Source: JBJXHG01 sp046160865
GTDB lineage: Bacteria; Planctomycetota; UBA1135; GCA-002686595
NCBI GenBank assembly: GCA_046160865.1
Contig: JBJXHG010000195.1
Coordinates: 1-6,455, forward strand
Direction: 5' to 3'
DNA: 6,455 nt
In this document: piece after piece, positions 1-6,125 of the stretch
Layout: each line of letters opens with the position of its first letter
Numbering within the stretch: position 1 is the stretch's first letter
The notes under the pieces: model-generated
Told to the model about the DNA's origin: nothing
Seen by the model: only the letters and a program-made list of their open reading frames with translations
The model's database searches: none
Translations under genes and position numbers: made by a program

Positions 1-1232
1 CGCAGCTCGCCCACGAGCTCGCGCGGCGCGCCGTGCGCGTGGCGACCGAGCTCGCGCGCACGCGGCGCGCGCCGGTGTCGCTCGCCGGCCGTGTCGCGCA
101 GAGCGGCGAGTACGCGACGCCGTGCGATCTCGACCCGTTCACGGTGCCGCTCGCGGAGAAAGTGGAGCTCTTGCGCGACGCGGATGTTTCCTTGCGCGGG
201 GCGGCGCAAACCGTCGTGCGCGAAGCGAGCCTCTCGATCCGCCGCGAAGAGCAGTGGCAAGCGACGAGCGACGGCGCGCTCGTGCATCAAGTCCTCACGC
301 GCTGCGGCGCGGGCATCTCGACCACGGCCGCCGCGCACGGAGTCGTGCAGCGCCGCAGCTTCCCGTCGTCGTTCGGCGGCAACTTTCGTGCAGGCGGCTT
401 CGAAACCGTGCTCGCCCTCGATCTCGCGTCGCACGGCGTGCGCATGCGCGACGAGTCGGTCGCGCTGTGCTCGGCGCAGCCGTGCCCGGCGGGCAAGCGC
501 GCTGCGATCTTGATGGGCAATCAGGTGATGCTTCAGATCCACGAGTCCGTCGGACATCCGAGCGAGCTCGATCGCGTCTTCGGTCACGAGGTCGACCTCG
601 CCGGCAGCTCGTTCGCGGATCCGCGCGGCCTGCGCTCGTTCCGCTATGGAGCGCCGATCGTCGATCTCGTCGCCGACTCGACCATCGCCGGCGGGCTCGA
701 CACGCGCGCGTTCGACGACGACGCGGTCGCGTCGCAGCGCTGGCACGTCGTCGAGCGCGGTGTGCTGCGCGGCTTCCACACGAGCCGCGAGTGGGCGAGC
801 GCGATCGGCGATGCCGAGAGTCGCGGCGCCGCGCGCGCCGAGAGCTGGTTCCATCCGCCGATCGTGCGCATCACGAACCTGTCGCTCGCACCCGGTACTT
901 GGGAGCTCGAAGCGCTCGTCGCCGACACCGAGGACGGCGTGCTGTGCGACACCGTGAAGACGTGGTCGATCGACCAGCGGCGCCTCAACTTCCAGTTCAC
1001 GACGGAGCTCGGCTGGGAGATCAAGAACGGCCGCCGCACGCGCCTGCTCCGCGACCCGACCTATCAAGGCAACACGCCCGAGTTCTGGCGCTCGTGCGAC
1101 GCGATCTGCGGACCCGCGCACTGGGAGCTGTGGGGGATCCAGAACTGCGGCAAGGGCAATCCGATGCAGATCGCGGAGATGAGCCACGGCGCCGCGCCGG
1201 CGCGCTTCCGCGACGTGACGTTCGTGCGGTAG
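1..1232 (+). CDS. tldD: TldD/PmbA family zinc metalloprotease, TldD-type subunit (5' truncated)
   Basis: The reading frame is open from base 3 and the gene enters from the left, so the 5' end is missing. The GTG at 33 is probably internal: the frame continues upstream and roughly 70-80 N-terminal residues of the family are absent. Counting from that GTG, the metal site HESVGH lies at residues 170-175 inside the longer stretch HESVGHPSELDRVFG, and the third ligand of the family, a Cys, is at 372 in NCGKGNPMQ. Family hallmarks WSIDQRRLNFQF, GWEIKNGR and HGAAPARFRDV follow the usual order up to the stop. TldE/PmbA partners lack the HExxxH motif, so this is the catalytic TldD type. By family knowledge, TldD with TldE forms a cytoplasmic protease that degrades unfolded peptides and, in some bacteria, matures modified peptides. 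No TldE gene is visible; it may lie upstream of the window. The substrate is unknown. Confidence 0.93.
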   Translation, partial: QLAHELARRAVRVATELARTRRAPVSLAGRVAQSGEYATPCDLDPFTVPLAEKVELLRDADVSLRGAAQTVVREASLSIRREEQWQATSDGALVHQVLTRCGAGISTTAAAHGVVQRRSFPSSFGGNFRAGGFETVLALDLASHGVRMRDESVALCSAQPCPAGKRAAILMGNQVMLQIHESVGHPSELDRVFGHEVDLAGSSFADPRGLRSFRYGAPIVDLVADSTIAGGLDTRAFDDDAVASQRWHVVERGVLRGFHTSREWASAIGDAESRGAARAESWFHPPIVRITNLSLAPGTWELEALVADTEDGVLCDTVKTWSIDQRRLNFQFTTELGWEIKNGRRTRLLRDPTYQGNTPEFWRSCDAICGPAHWELWGIQNCGKGNPMQIAEMSHGAAPARFRDVTFVR

Positions 1233-1292
1233 CGCGCCGGCGCGAAGATCGAAGAACTCGCGGATCGAAAATGGCTGCGGGTCGCACGCGCA

Positions 1293-1319
1293 AGCCGGCG
1301 CTTCTCGCTCGCGCCGGCT
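1293..1319 (+). terminator. GC-rich hairpin after tldD, possible terminator
   Basis: A perfect 9-bp inverted repeat (AGCCGGCGC / GCGCCGGCT) encloses a 9-nt loop, about 60 bases after the tldD stop and about 57 before the next start. There is no T-run directly after it, so it is not a textbook intrinsic terminator. Its position between two genes suggests it ends or stabilises the tldD transcript. A shorter palindrome (GCGCCGGCGC) lies just after the stop codon. Confidence 0.45.
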
Positions 1320-1376
1320 CTGTGCCGACGAGTCCGCATTTCTCACCACGTCCGCCGCGAGGACGCGGAGGAAACC

Positions 1377-2033
1377 ATGCATCGATCGATTCACTCGTTG
1401 TCCGTCGTGCTCGCGCTCGCCGCGCTGCCCGCCTGCCTACCGACCTTCGCCGAGAAGGGCTCCGGCGTCGCGGGCCGAGAAACGCGCACCGTCCCTGCGT
1501 TCGACAAGATCGCCATCGGCGGGAGCGCTGACGTCGTCGTCACGATCGGCACGCCGCAGAGCGTCACGGTCGCGTGTGACGACAACTTGCTCGCGCGCGT
1601 GCGCACGGAGGTCGACGACGGCGAGCTCTCGATCGAGCTCGCGAACGGCTCCTACCAGTTCCGCCACGACCTGACCGTCACGATCGTCGTCCCGCAGCTG
1701 CGCGCGGTCGAGATCCGCGGGAGCGGCGACCTCGTCGCGACGGGCATCGACGAAGCCGAGTTCCGCGGCGGGATCCGCGGCTCCGGCGAGCTGCGCGCGA
1801 GCGGGCGAGCGGAGCGCGCGGTCGTGGAGATCCGCGGCTCTGGCGGCGCGCGGCTCGCGGACCTCAGCGCGCGCACGGTCGAGGTTTCGATCGCCGGCAG
1901 CGGCGAGGTCGAGACCGCCGCCGTGGAGTCGCTGTCGGTCGAGATCCGCGGCAGCGGCGAGGTGCGCTACCGCGGCGAACCCAAGATCACGCGCGACATC
2001 GCGGGCTCAGGCGAGATCGTGCCACTCCGCTGA
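1377..2033 (+). CDS. Head GIN domain (DUF2807) putative lipoprotein, copy 1
   Basis: A 218-residue protein starting at ATG 1377, chosen because GGAGG at 1367-1371 sits 5 bases upstream. Residues 1-19 form a signal peptide ending in LPAC, giving a predicted lipidated Cys20; the next residue is Leu, which does not suggest inner-membrane retention. Residues about 40-218 match the head GIN domain family (Pfam DUF2807, 'putative auto-transporter adhesin'), with the typical opening (FDKIAIGGSADVVVTIG), then CDDN and a repetitive beta part. G-S-G turns recur at 115, 135, 154, 174, 192 and 210, i.e. every 18-20 residues, as expected for a beta-solenoid-like fold. The biochemical role of the family is not established; an envelope-surface or adhesive role is inferred. 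The gene downstream is a clear paralogue with the same ladder. GC-rich hairpins flank the gene on both sides, so it may be its own transcription unit. Confidence 0.9.
   Translation: MHRSIHSLSVVLALAALPACLPTFAEKGSGVAGRETRTVPAFDKIAIGGSADVVVTIGTPQSVTVACDDNLLARVRTEVDDGELSIELANGSYQFRHDLTVTIVVPQLRAVEIRGSGDLVATGIDEAEFRGGIRGSGELRASGRAERAVVEIRGSGGARLADLSARTVEVSIAGSGEVETAAVESLSVEIRGSGEVRYRGEPKITRDIAGSGEIVPLR
1950..1981 (+). repeat. Near-identical 32-nt segment shared with the paralogue (copy A)
   Basis: This 32-base stretch matches 2787-2818 at 31 of 32 positions; the last 20 bases are identical. It encodes the G-S-G-E/D-V-R-Y-R-G-E-P block near the C-terminus of both lipoproteins. The similarity elsewhere in the two genes is mainly at protein level, so this block is either strongly constrained or was homogenised by gene conversion. 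Confidence 0.8.
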
Positions 2034-2065
2034 CGGCGCGCTGCGGACTTGCCAGTAACGACACT

Positions 2066-2089
2066 CGCGCCGTGCACGTACACGGCGCG
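2066..2089 (+). terminator. Hairpin after first GIN-domain gene, possible terminator
   Basis: A perfect 9-bp inverted repeat (CGCGCCGTG / CACGGCGCG) with a 6-nt loop starts about 32 bases after the stop of the first lipoprotein gene. The next bases (CCGCATTCTTGCTCTCC) are pyrimidine-rich and contain scattered Ts but no true T-tract. It is a likely transcript 3' end, placed just before a candidate promoter for the second lipoprotein gene. Confidence 0.45.
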
Positions 2090-2097
2090 CCGCATTC

Positions 2098-2126
2098 TTG
2101 CTCTCCGGTTCGGTCCGGTCTGCAAT
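2098..2126 (+). promoter_or_regulatory. Candidate sigma70-type promoter for second GIN-domain gene
   Basis: TTGCTC (2098-2103) and TGCAAT (2121-2126) are separated by 17 bases. They match the -35 and -10 consensus at 3 of 6 and 4 of 6 positions. Transcription would begin near 2133 and leave a leader of about 27 bases including the Shine-Dalgarno. The position between a hairpin and the start codon is sensible, and this stretch is less GC-rich than its surroundings. The match is weak and the sigma factor of this organism is unknown. Confidence 0.3.
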
Positions 2127-2147
2127 GTCTACCCACACAACCCCTCC

Positions 2148-2155
2148 GAGAAGGA
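2148..2155 (+). promoter_or_regulatory. Shine-Dalgarno that sets the start of the second GIN-domain gene
   Basis: GAGAAGGA ends 4 bases before ATG 2160. It supports that start over the in-frame TTG at 2049. The TTG would place 37 extra residues before the signal peptide and run the coding region through the hairpin and candidate promoter. Confidence 0.7.
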
Positions 2156-2159
2156 CCCC

Positions 2160-2873
2160 ATGAATCGTCGCATCGTGCACCTTGGACTCGCGCTCTGTCT
2201 CACCTTCGCTTCGTCCGGTTGCATCATCGCGATCGGCGTGGACTCCGACGGCGATTGGGCGGAATCCTCGTGGTGGGACAGCAAGGGTGTCTCGGGGTCC
2301 GGCGTGGAGAAGGTCGAGACGCGCGCGGTTGCGGACTTCAAGCGCATCCAAATCGCGTGCAGCGCCGATCTCTCCGTCCGCATCGGCTCGCCTACGGCCG
2401 TCACGGTGAGCGGTGACGACAACATCGTTCCGCATCTGCAGACCGAGGTGCAGAACGGCGTGCTCGTCATCAAGATGGAGGAAGGCGGCTACCGCCATCG
2501 ACGCGGATTGCGTGTCACCGCCACCGTTCCAGCGCTCGAGGGTGTCAGCGTCAGCGGCAGCTCCGATGTCGACGTGAGCGGCGTGAGCGGCCGAAGCCTC
2601 GATCTCGCTGTCGCGGGCTCGGGTGACATCACCGCGAGCGGCGAGGTCGACGCGCTCAGCGTCTCGGTCTCGGGCTCCGGCGACTTGCGGCTGTTCGGCC
2701 TCAAGGCGCGCCAAGCGACGGTGCAAATCGCCGGCAGCGGCGACGTGACCGTGCACGCCGTCGAGGCGCTGTCGGCCGCGGTGTCGGGCAGCGGCGACGT
2801 GCGCTACCGCGGCGAACCGACGGTGACGAAGAGTGTCGCGGGCTCTGGCTCCGTTTCGCGCGCCGATTCCTGA
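2160..2873 (+). CDS. Head GIN domain (DUF2807) putative lipoprotein, copy 2
   Basis: A 237-residue paralogue of the preceding gene, started at ATG 2160 because of the Shine-Dalgarno just upstream and because the signal peptide then begins at residue 1. Residues 1-20 are a signal peptide with a basic start (NRR) and a hydrophobic core. The likely lipidated residue is Cys21 in ASSGC; Ser at -3 is less canonical than in copy 1. Residues about 27-45 form an acidic, Trp-containing linker (DSDGDWAESSWWD) absent from copy 1. The head GIN domain fills about 55-237, with GDDN at 85-88 and G-S-G turns at 153, 172, 192, 210 and 228 (a degenerate GSS at 133). The turn spacing is 20, 19, 20, 18, 18, the same as in copy 1. 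An envelope location is inferred; the molecular function is unknown. A strong hairpin follows the stop. Confidence 0.9.
   Translation: MNRRIVHLGLALCLTFASSGCIIAIGVDSDGDWAESSWWDSKGVSGSGVEKVETRAVADFKRIQIACSADLSVRIGSPTAVTVSGDDNIVPHLQTEVQNGVLVIKMEEGGYRHRRGLRVTATVPALEGVSVSGSSDVDVSGVSGRSLDLAVAGSGDITASGEVDALSVSVSGSGDLRLFGLKARQATVQIAGSGDVTVHAVEALSAAVSGSGDVRYRGEPTVTKSVAGSGSVSRADS
2787..2818 (+). repeat. Near-identical 32-nt segment shared with the paralogue (copy B)
   Basis: Partner of 1950-1981, 31 of 32 bases identical, lying at the equivalent position near the 3' end of the second GIN-domain gene. The single difference changes Glu to Asp in the GSG-E/D-V turn. Confidence 0.8.
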
Positions 2874-2891
2874 TCACGACGCGTGCTTGCA

Positions 2892-2929
2892 GGCGCCTCG
2901 CTCGTCGCTACTCTGCCGAGCGAGGCGTC
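2892..2929 (+). terminator. Strong hairpin after second GIN-domain gene, possible terminator
   Basis: A perfect 10-bp inverted repeat (GCCTCGCTCG at 2895-2904, CGAGCGAGGC at 2917-2926) extends outward by three more pairs, one of them G-T, to a 13-bp stem with a 12-nt loop. It begins 18 bases after the lipoprotein stop. No T-run follows. It lies inside the longest possible glycosyltransferase frame (GTG 2883), which argues that this part is untranslated and that the glycosyltransferase starts later. Confidence 0.5.
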
Positions 2930-2972
2930 CGAACGTGCGTGGTCCGTCGATCACGCGAGCGCCCGCTCTCGA

Positions 2973-4298
2973 GTGACCGCTCCGCCAAATCGCGACATCC
3001 GCGCACGCATCTGGAGCGGATGGGCCCTGCTCTTCATCGCAGCGCTCGCGATCCGGCTGGTCGCGGTCTTCGTGCTGGATGCGCCGAGCGAAGCGGCCGC
3101 GCGCGGCGCGTGGAAGACCGGTTACGAGGCGACCTCGTTCGCACAGTCGATCGCTGCGGGTGACGGCTTCGCCAATCCGTGGCGGCGCGACGAGGCGCCG
3201 TGGAGCGAGCCCTCGGGACCGTCGGCCTGGTTGCCGCCGGCGTATCCCGCGCTGCTCGCGTCACTCCTGCGTGCGTGCGGCGGGTTCGGCGTCGAGAGCA
3301 TGTGGGCGCTCTTCGTCGTGCAGAGCCTCGTGTCGGCCGCGACGGCTTGCGTGTTGGTCGCGCTGGGGAGCGCGCTGTCCGCGCGGCGCGCGGGTGTGCT
3401 CGCCGGCTGGCTGTACGCGCTCTATCCGGCTGCGATCTGGAACGTGCGCACGGTGTGGGACACGACGCTGTCGGCCTTCGCGTTCACGCTCTTCCTGTGG
3501 GCGCTGTTCGCACACGGCCGCGGAGCGCGCGCGCCGCGGGCGGCGCTGCTCGGTGCCGGCTTCGGGCTCGCGTTGTGGGTGAATCCGGCTCCGCTGGCGC
3601 TCGCTCCGGTGATCGCATGCGTGCTCGTCGCGCGCGCGGCGGGTGAATCGCGCGGCGCCGCGCTCCTGCGGCTCGCGACGTTCGGCGGAGCGGCGCTGGC
3701 CGTCGTCCTCCCGTGGCTGGTGCGCAACGAGCGCACGCTCGGCGCGCTCTCGCTGCGCACGAACCTCGGCGTGGAGCTCGCGATCGGCAACTTCGACGGC
3801 GCGGTGGGCTACCACCAACCGCGCCTGCACCCGAGCTTCGATCCGGCCGAGTTCGCGCGCTATCGCGAGCTCGGCGAGGTGCGCTACGCTGCGGCTCGCA
3901 TGGACGAGTTCCGCGCGTGGCTCGCGACGCATCCCGCACGCTTCACCGAGCTGTGTGCGCGGCGCGTGCTGCTGTTTTGGTACGGCGTCGCGCCGCCGCA
4001 CGATCCGCGGCACGAGGACGGCTTGCGCGCAGCCCTGGACCCGAAGAGTTGGGTCAAGTGGCTGCAGCACGCGACCGTCGGCCTGTTGTCGCTCGTCGGC
4101 GCAGGGATCCTCGCGCGCCGCGGCTTCGAAGGACGCTGCGTCGCGGCGATCCTCGTCTTGTTCCCGCTCGTCTACTACGCGACTCACGTGCTCGAGCGCT
4201 ATCGCTTCGCGATCGAGCCGCTGCTCGTGCTGCTCGCGTCGGTGGTGCTGCTCGCGCTCGCGGATCGCGGACGCGCGCGTCGAAAGGCCGCCGCGTGA
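2973..4298 (+). CDS. GT39/ArnT-like GT-C membrane glycosyltransferase
   Basis: A multi-pass membrane protein of the GT-C fold, 441 residues from GTG 2973. The frame could extend to GTG 2883 (471 residues), but that extension has a lower third-position GC, no hydrophobic segment, and a 13-bp hairpin within it. Neither start has a clear Shine-Dalgarno, so the start is uncertain. A first membrane helix (about 16-35) is followed by a large first extracytoplasmic loop with GYEATSFAQSIAAGDGF (50-66) and LPPAYPALLA (87-96), the acidic and PPxYP features typical of the ArnT/PMT-like family. Further hydrophobic helices lie at about 110-132, 141-156, 165-181, 190-220 and 231-250. Next comes NLGVELAIGN (264-273), a long soluble loop to about 360, and final helices containing YRFAIEP (410-416). 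Such enzymes move a sugar from a polyprenyl-phosphate carrier to a lipid, glycan or protein outside the inner membrane. Donor and acceptor are unknown. The stop overlaps the next gene by four bases. Confidence 0.82.
   Translation: MTAPPNRDIRARIWSGWALLFIAALAIRLVAVFVLDAPSEAAARGAWKTGYEATSFAQSIAAGDGFANPWRRDEAPWSEPSGPSAWLPPAYPALLASLLRACGGFGVESMWALFVVQSLVSAATACVLVALGSALSARRAGVLAGWLYALYPAAIWNVRTVWDTTLSAFAFTLFLWALFAHGRGARAPRAALLGAGFGLALWVNPAPLALAPVIACVLVARAAGESRGAALLRLATFGGAALAVVLPWLVRNERTLGALSLRTNLGVELAIGNFDGAVGYHQPRLHPSFDPAEFARYRELGEVRYAAARMDEFRAWLATHPARFTELCARRVLLFWYGVAPPHDPRHEDGLRAALDPKSWVKWLQHATVGLLSLVGAGILARRGFEGRCVAAILVLFPLVYYATHVLERYRFAIEPLLVLLASVVLLALADRGRARRKAAA
4282..4298 (+). promoter_or_regulatory. 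Shine-Dalgarno and GTGA stop/start overlap coupling two genes
   Basis: GAAAGG (4282-4287) precedes GTG 4295 by 7 bases. The GTG shares bases with the TGA stop (4296-4298) of the glycosyltransferase gene. This arrangement usually means co-transcription and translational coupling, and it fixes the start of the exoribonuclease, whose frame otherwise stays open far back into the upstream gene. Confidence 0.75.
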
Positions 4299-6043
4299 GT
4301 GCCGATCCGAACGACAAGAAGAGCTTCAAGAGCTTTCGCGATCTCGTGCGCTCCGAAGGCCGCGAGCCGCCGCCGCCCGCGCCGAAGCCGGAAGTATCCG
4401 AGAGCGAGGAGCTGATCGCGGACGTGCAGGACACGGCGCTCGAAGCGACCGCGCGCGAGCGCATCGTGCGGCGGCCGGCCGCGTTCGAGGCGATGGAGCA
4501 CGGTCCCGCGGTCTATCGCGACGTCGAGTCGGAAGAGATGCAGCTCCTGGCGGCGTTCCGCGTGCGCACGGTGTTTCCGGCCGACGTGCAGGCGGAGGTG
4601 CGCTCGCTGCCGCGCGATCCGGATCCCGCGGACTTCGCGGGCCGGTTGGATCTGCGAGGCGAGCTCGTCTACACGATCGACGGCGAGGACGCGCAGGACT
4701 TCGACGACGCGATCCACATCAAGTCGCTGGACGGCGGCCGTCACGAGATCGGCGTGCACATCGCGGACGTATCGCACTACGTGCGGCCCGGAACGGCGCT
4801 CGACGACGAAGCGCTCGCGCGCGCGACGAGCGTGTACCTCGCCGACCAAGTCGTGCCGATGCTGCCGGAGGCGCTCAGCAATCACCTGTGCTCGCTCGTC
4901 GGGGAGCGCGACCGTCTCGCGTACAGCGTGATCATGACCTTCGACGAGCAGGGCAAGCGCGTCGATGCGCGCGTCGCGAAGAGCGTGATCCGCAGCGTCC
5001 GCCGCAACACGTACAAGGAAGTTCAGGAGTTGCTCGACGGCGCGGATACGCCCGCCGCGCGCGCTTTGGCGCCGCTCGCCGAGTCCCTGCGCATGTTCGA
5101 GCGCTGGACGAAGGTTCAGCAGCGGCTGCGCGATGCCAAGGGCTCGATGCGCATGTCGTCGAGCGAGCGCAAGTTCGTGTTCGACGACCGGCACGAGGTC
5201 GTGGGCCTGGTCGAGGCGCCGCGCTACTTCTCGATGACGTTGATCGAGGAGACCGCGCTCGCGGCGAACCAGGCCGTCGGCGACCTCTTCCATGCGCGCG
5301 GCTTGCCGACGATCTACCGCGTCCACCCGGAGAAGGATCCGGAAGAGATCGAGGCGGTGGCGAACTCGCTCGTCGAGCACGGCCTGCACGTGCCCAAGAA
5401 GGAGCGTCTCACCGGCCGCGACATCGCGCGCTTGATCCAAGCGGCGCGCAAGAAGGCGAACTCCGAAGCGTTGATCCAGCGCATCATGGGCTTGATCGAG
5501 CGCGCGGTGTACGAGGTGCGCAACAAGGACGACGTCGCGACGCACTTCGGTCTCGCGCGCCAGGCGTACCTGCACTTCACGTCGCCGATCCGGCGCTACC
5601 CGGATCTCGTCGTGCACCGCTGGCTCTCCGCGATCGAAACGCGCGGCGGCGACGCGGAGACCGAGCTGCTCGCGGACGAGATGGTGCGCGACCTGTCGGA
5701 GGTCGCGGCGCACAGCTCGTTGCAGTCCCAAGTCGCCGAGATGTCCGAGCAGGCGATCGGCGACTTGAAAGTGTGCCAGTACATGGAGCCGCACATCGGC
5801 AAGAAGCTCGTCGCGCAGGTGGTGCGTGTTTCACCGGCCGGTATGGAGGTGAAGCTCACGGACTTCGGCGTCAGTGGCTTCTTGCCCGCACGCGCGATCG
5901 GCGAGAAGTCCGAAGTGAAGGGGCCGACGCTCACGATTCGCGCCGGGAAGCGCATGTTCTCGTTCAACGAAGGCCATCCGATCGCCGTGCGCGTGGAGGA
6001 TGTGGACTTCGTGAAGCTGCAAGTCTTGCTCACGCTCGCGTAG
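4295..6043 (+). CDS. rnr: RNase R/RNase II family (RNB) 3'-5' exoribonuclease with shortened N-terminus
   Basis: A 582-residue processive 3'-5' exoribonuclease, started at GTG 4295 (Shine-Dalgarno GAAAGG, GTGA overlap). The catalytic block DGEDAQDFDDAI holds Asp129, 135, 137 and 138, spaced exactly as the four metal-binding Asp of E. coli RNase II (201/207/209/210). The family signature runs from HFGL (417-420) to FTSPIRRYPDLVVH (428-441), with the essential Arg pair at 433-434. The RNB domain covers about 105-445 and a C-terminal S1 RNA-binding domain about 500-582. The protein ends right after S1, without the basic tail of E. coli RNase R. Only 128 residues precede the first catalytic Asp, against about 200 in RNase II and about 270 in RNase R. 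The first 70 residues are charged and Pro-rich (PPPPAPKP at 25-32) and show no cold-shock barrel. The role is degradation of mRNA and structured RNA in the cytoplasm. Whether it acts like RNase R or RNase II cannot be told from sequence alone, so the symbol is provisional. Confidence 0.93.
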   Translation: MSADPNDKKSFKSFRDLVRSEGREPPPPAPKPEVSESEELIADVQDTALEATARERIVRRPAAFEAMEHGPAVYRDVESEEMQLLAAFRVRTVFPADVQAEVRSLPRDPDPADFAGRLDLRGELVYTIDGEDAQDFDDAIHIKSLDGGRHEIGVHIADVSHYVRPGTALDDEALARATSVYLADQVVPMLPEALSNHLCSLVGERDRLAYSVIMTFDEQGKRVDARVAKSVIRSVRRNTYKEVQELLDGADTPAARALAPLAESLRMFERWTKVQQRLRDAKGSMRMSSSERKFVFDDRHEVVGLVEAPRYFSMTLIEETALAANQAVGDLFHARGLPTIYRVHPEKDPEEIEAVANSLVEHGLHVPKKERLTGRDIARLIQAARKKANSEALIQRIMGLIERAVYEVRNKDDVATHFGLARQAYLHFTSPIRRYPDLVVHRWLSAIETRGGDAETELLADEMVRDLSEVAAHSSLQSQVAEMSEQAIGDLKVCQYMEPHIGKKLVAQVVRVSPAGMEVKLTDFGVSGFLPARAIGEKSEVKGPTLTIRAGKRMFSFNEGHPIAVRVEDVDFVKLQVLLTLA

Positions 6044-6057
6044 CGAGCGCGAGCAGG
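6025..6057 (+). terminator. Hairpin spanning the exoribonuclease stop codon
   Basis: TGCTCACGCTCGC (6027-6039) pairs with GCGAGCGCGAGCA (6043-6055), 12 of 13 positions, around a 3-nt loop; two further outer pairs (one G-T) are possible. The TAG stop (6041-6043) sits in the loop and the first pair. No T-run follows. It may protect the mRNA 3' end or contribute to termination together with the next hairpin. Confidence 0.4.
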
Positions 6058-6085
6058 ACCTGCAGCGAGGCCGTATGGCCGAGCC

Positions 6086-6120
6086 CGCTCCGTCGACGCG
6101 CGGAGCGTGTCGACGGAGCG
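6086..6120 (+). terminator. 15-bp hairpin, likely terminator of the glycosyltransferase-exoribonuclease unit
   Basis: The arms at 6086-6100 and 6106-6120 pair over 15 bp with one G-T pair; the outer 12 bp are perfect, with CTCCGTCGAC and GTCGACGGAG at the core. The loop is 5 nt. It lies 43 bases after the exoribonuclease stop and is the strongest stem near it. No T-tract follows, as with the other hairpins here. The arms contain the GTCGAC palindrome, so a dimeric protein site is an alternative reading. Confidence 0.55.
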
Positions 6121-6125
6121 TATGT

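Noticed and set aside
2049..2159. TTG start for the second GIN-domain gene, 37 codons upstream.
   Set aside because: It would bury the signal peptide, cross a 9-bp hairpin and the candidate promoter, and ignore the good Shine-Dalgarno before ATG 2160.
2007..2756. A 249-residue minus-strand frame opposite the second GIN-domain gene.
   Set aside because: It is antisense to a gene with a signal peptide and family features, and its composition (Ala, Arg, Asp, His) is that of a shadow frame.
3713..4294. Upstream extension of the exoribonuclease frame into the glycosyltransferase gene.
   Set aside because: The extension is an Arg/Ala-rich shadow of the glycosyltransferase frame. GTG 4295 with GAAAGG and the GTGA overlap is the natural start.
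4199..5794. A 531-residue open frame on the minus strand opposite the exoribonuclease.
   Set aside because: It is a mirror frame caused by high third-position GC; the product is rich in Arg, Ala, His and Val without domain motifs, while the + strand carries clear RNB catalytic motifs.
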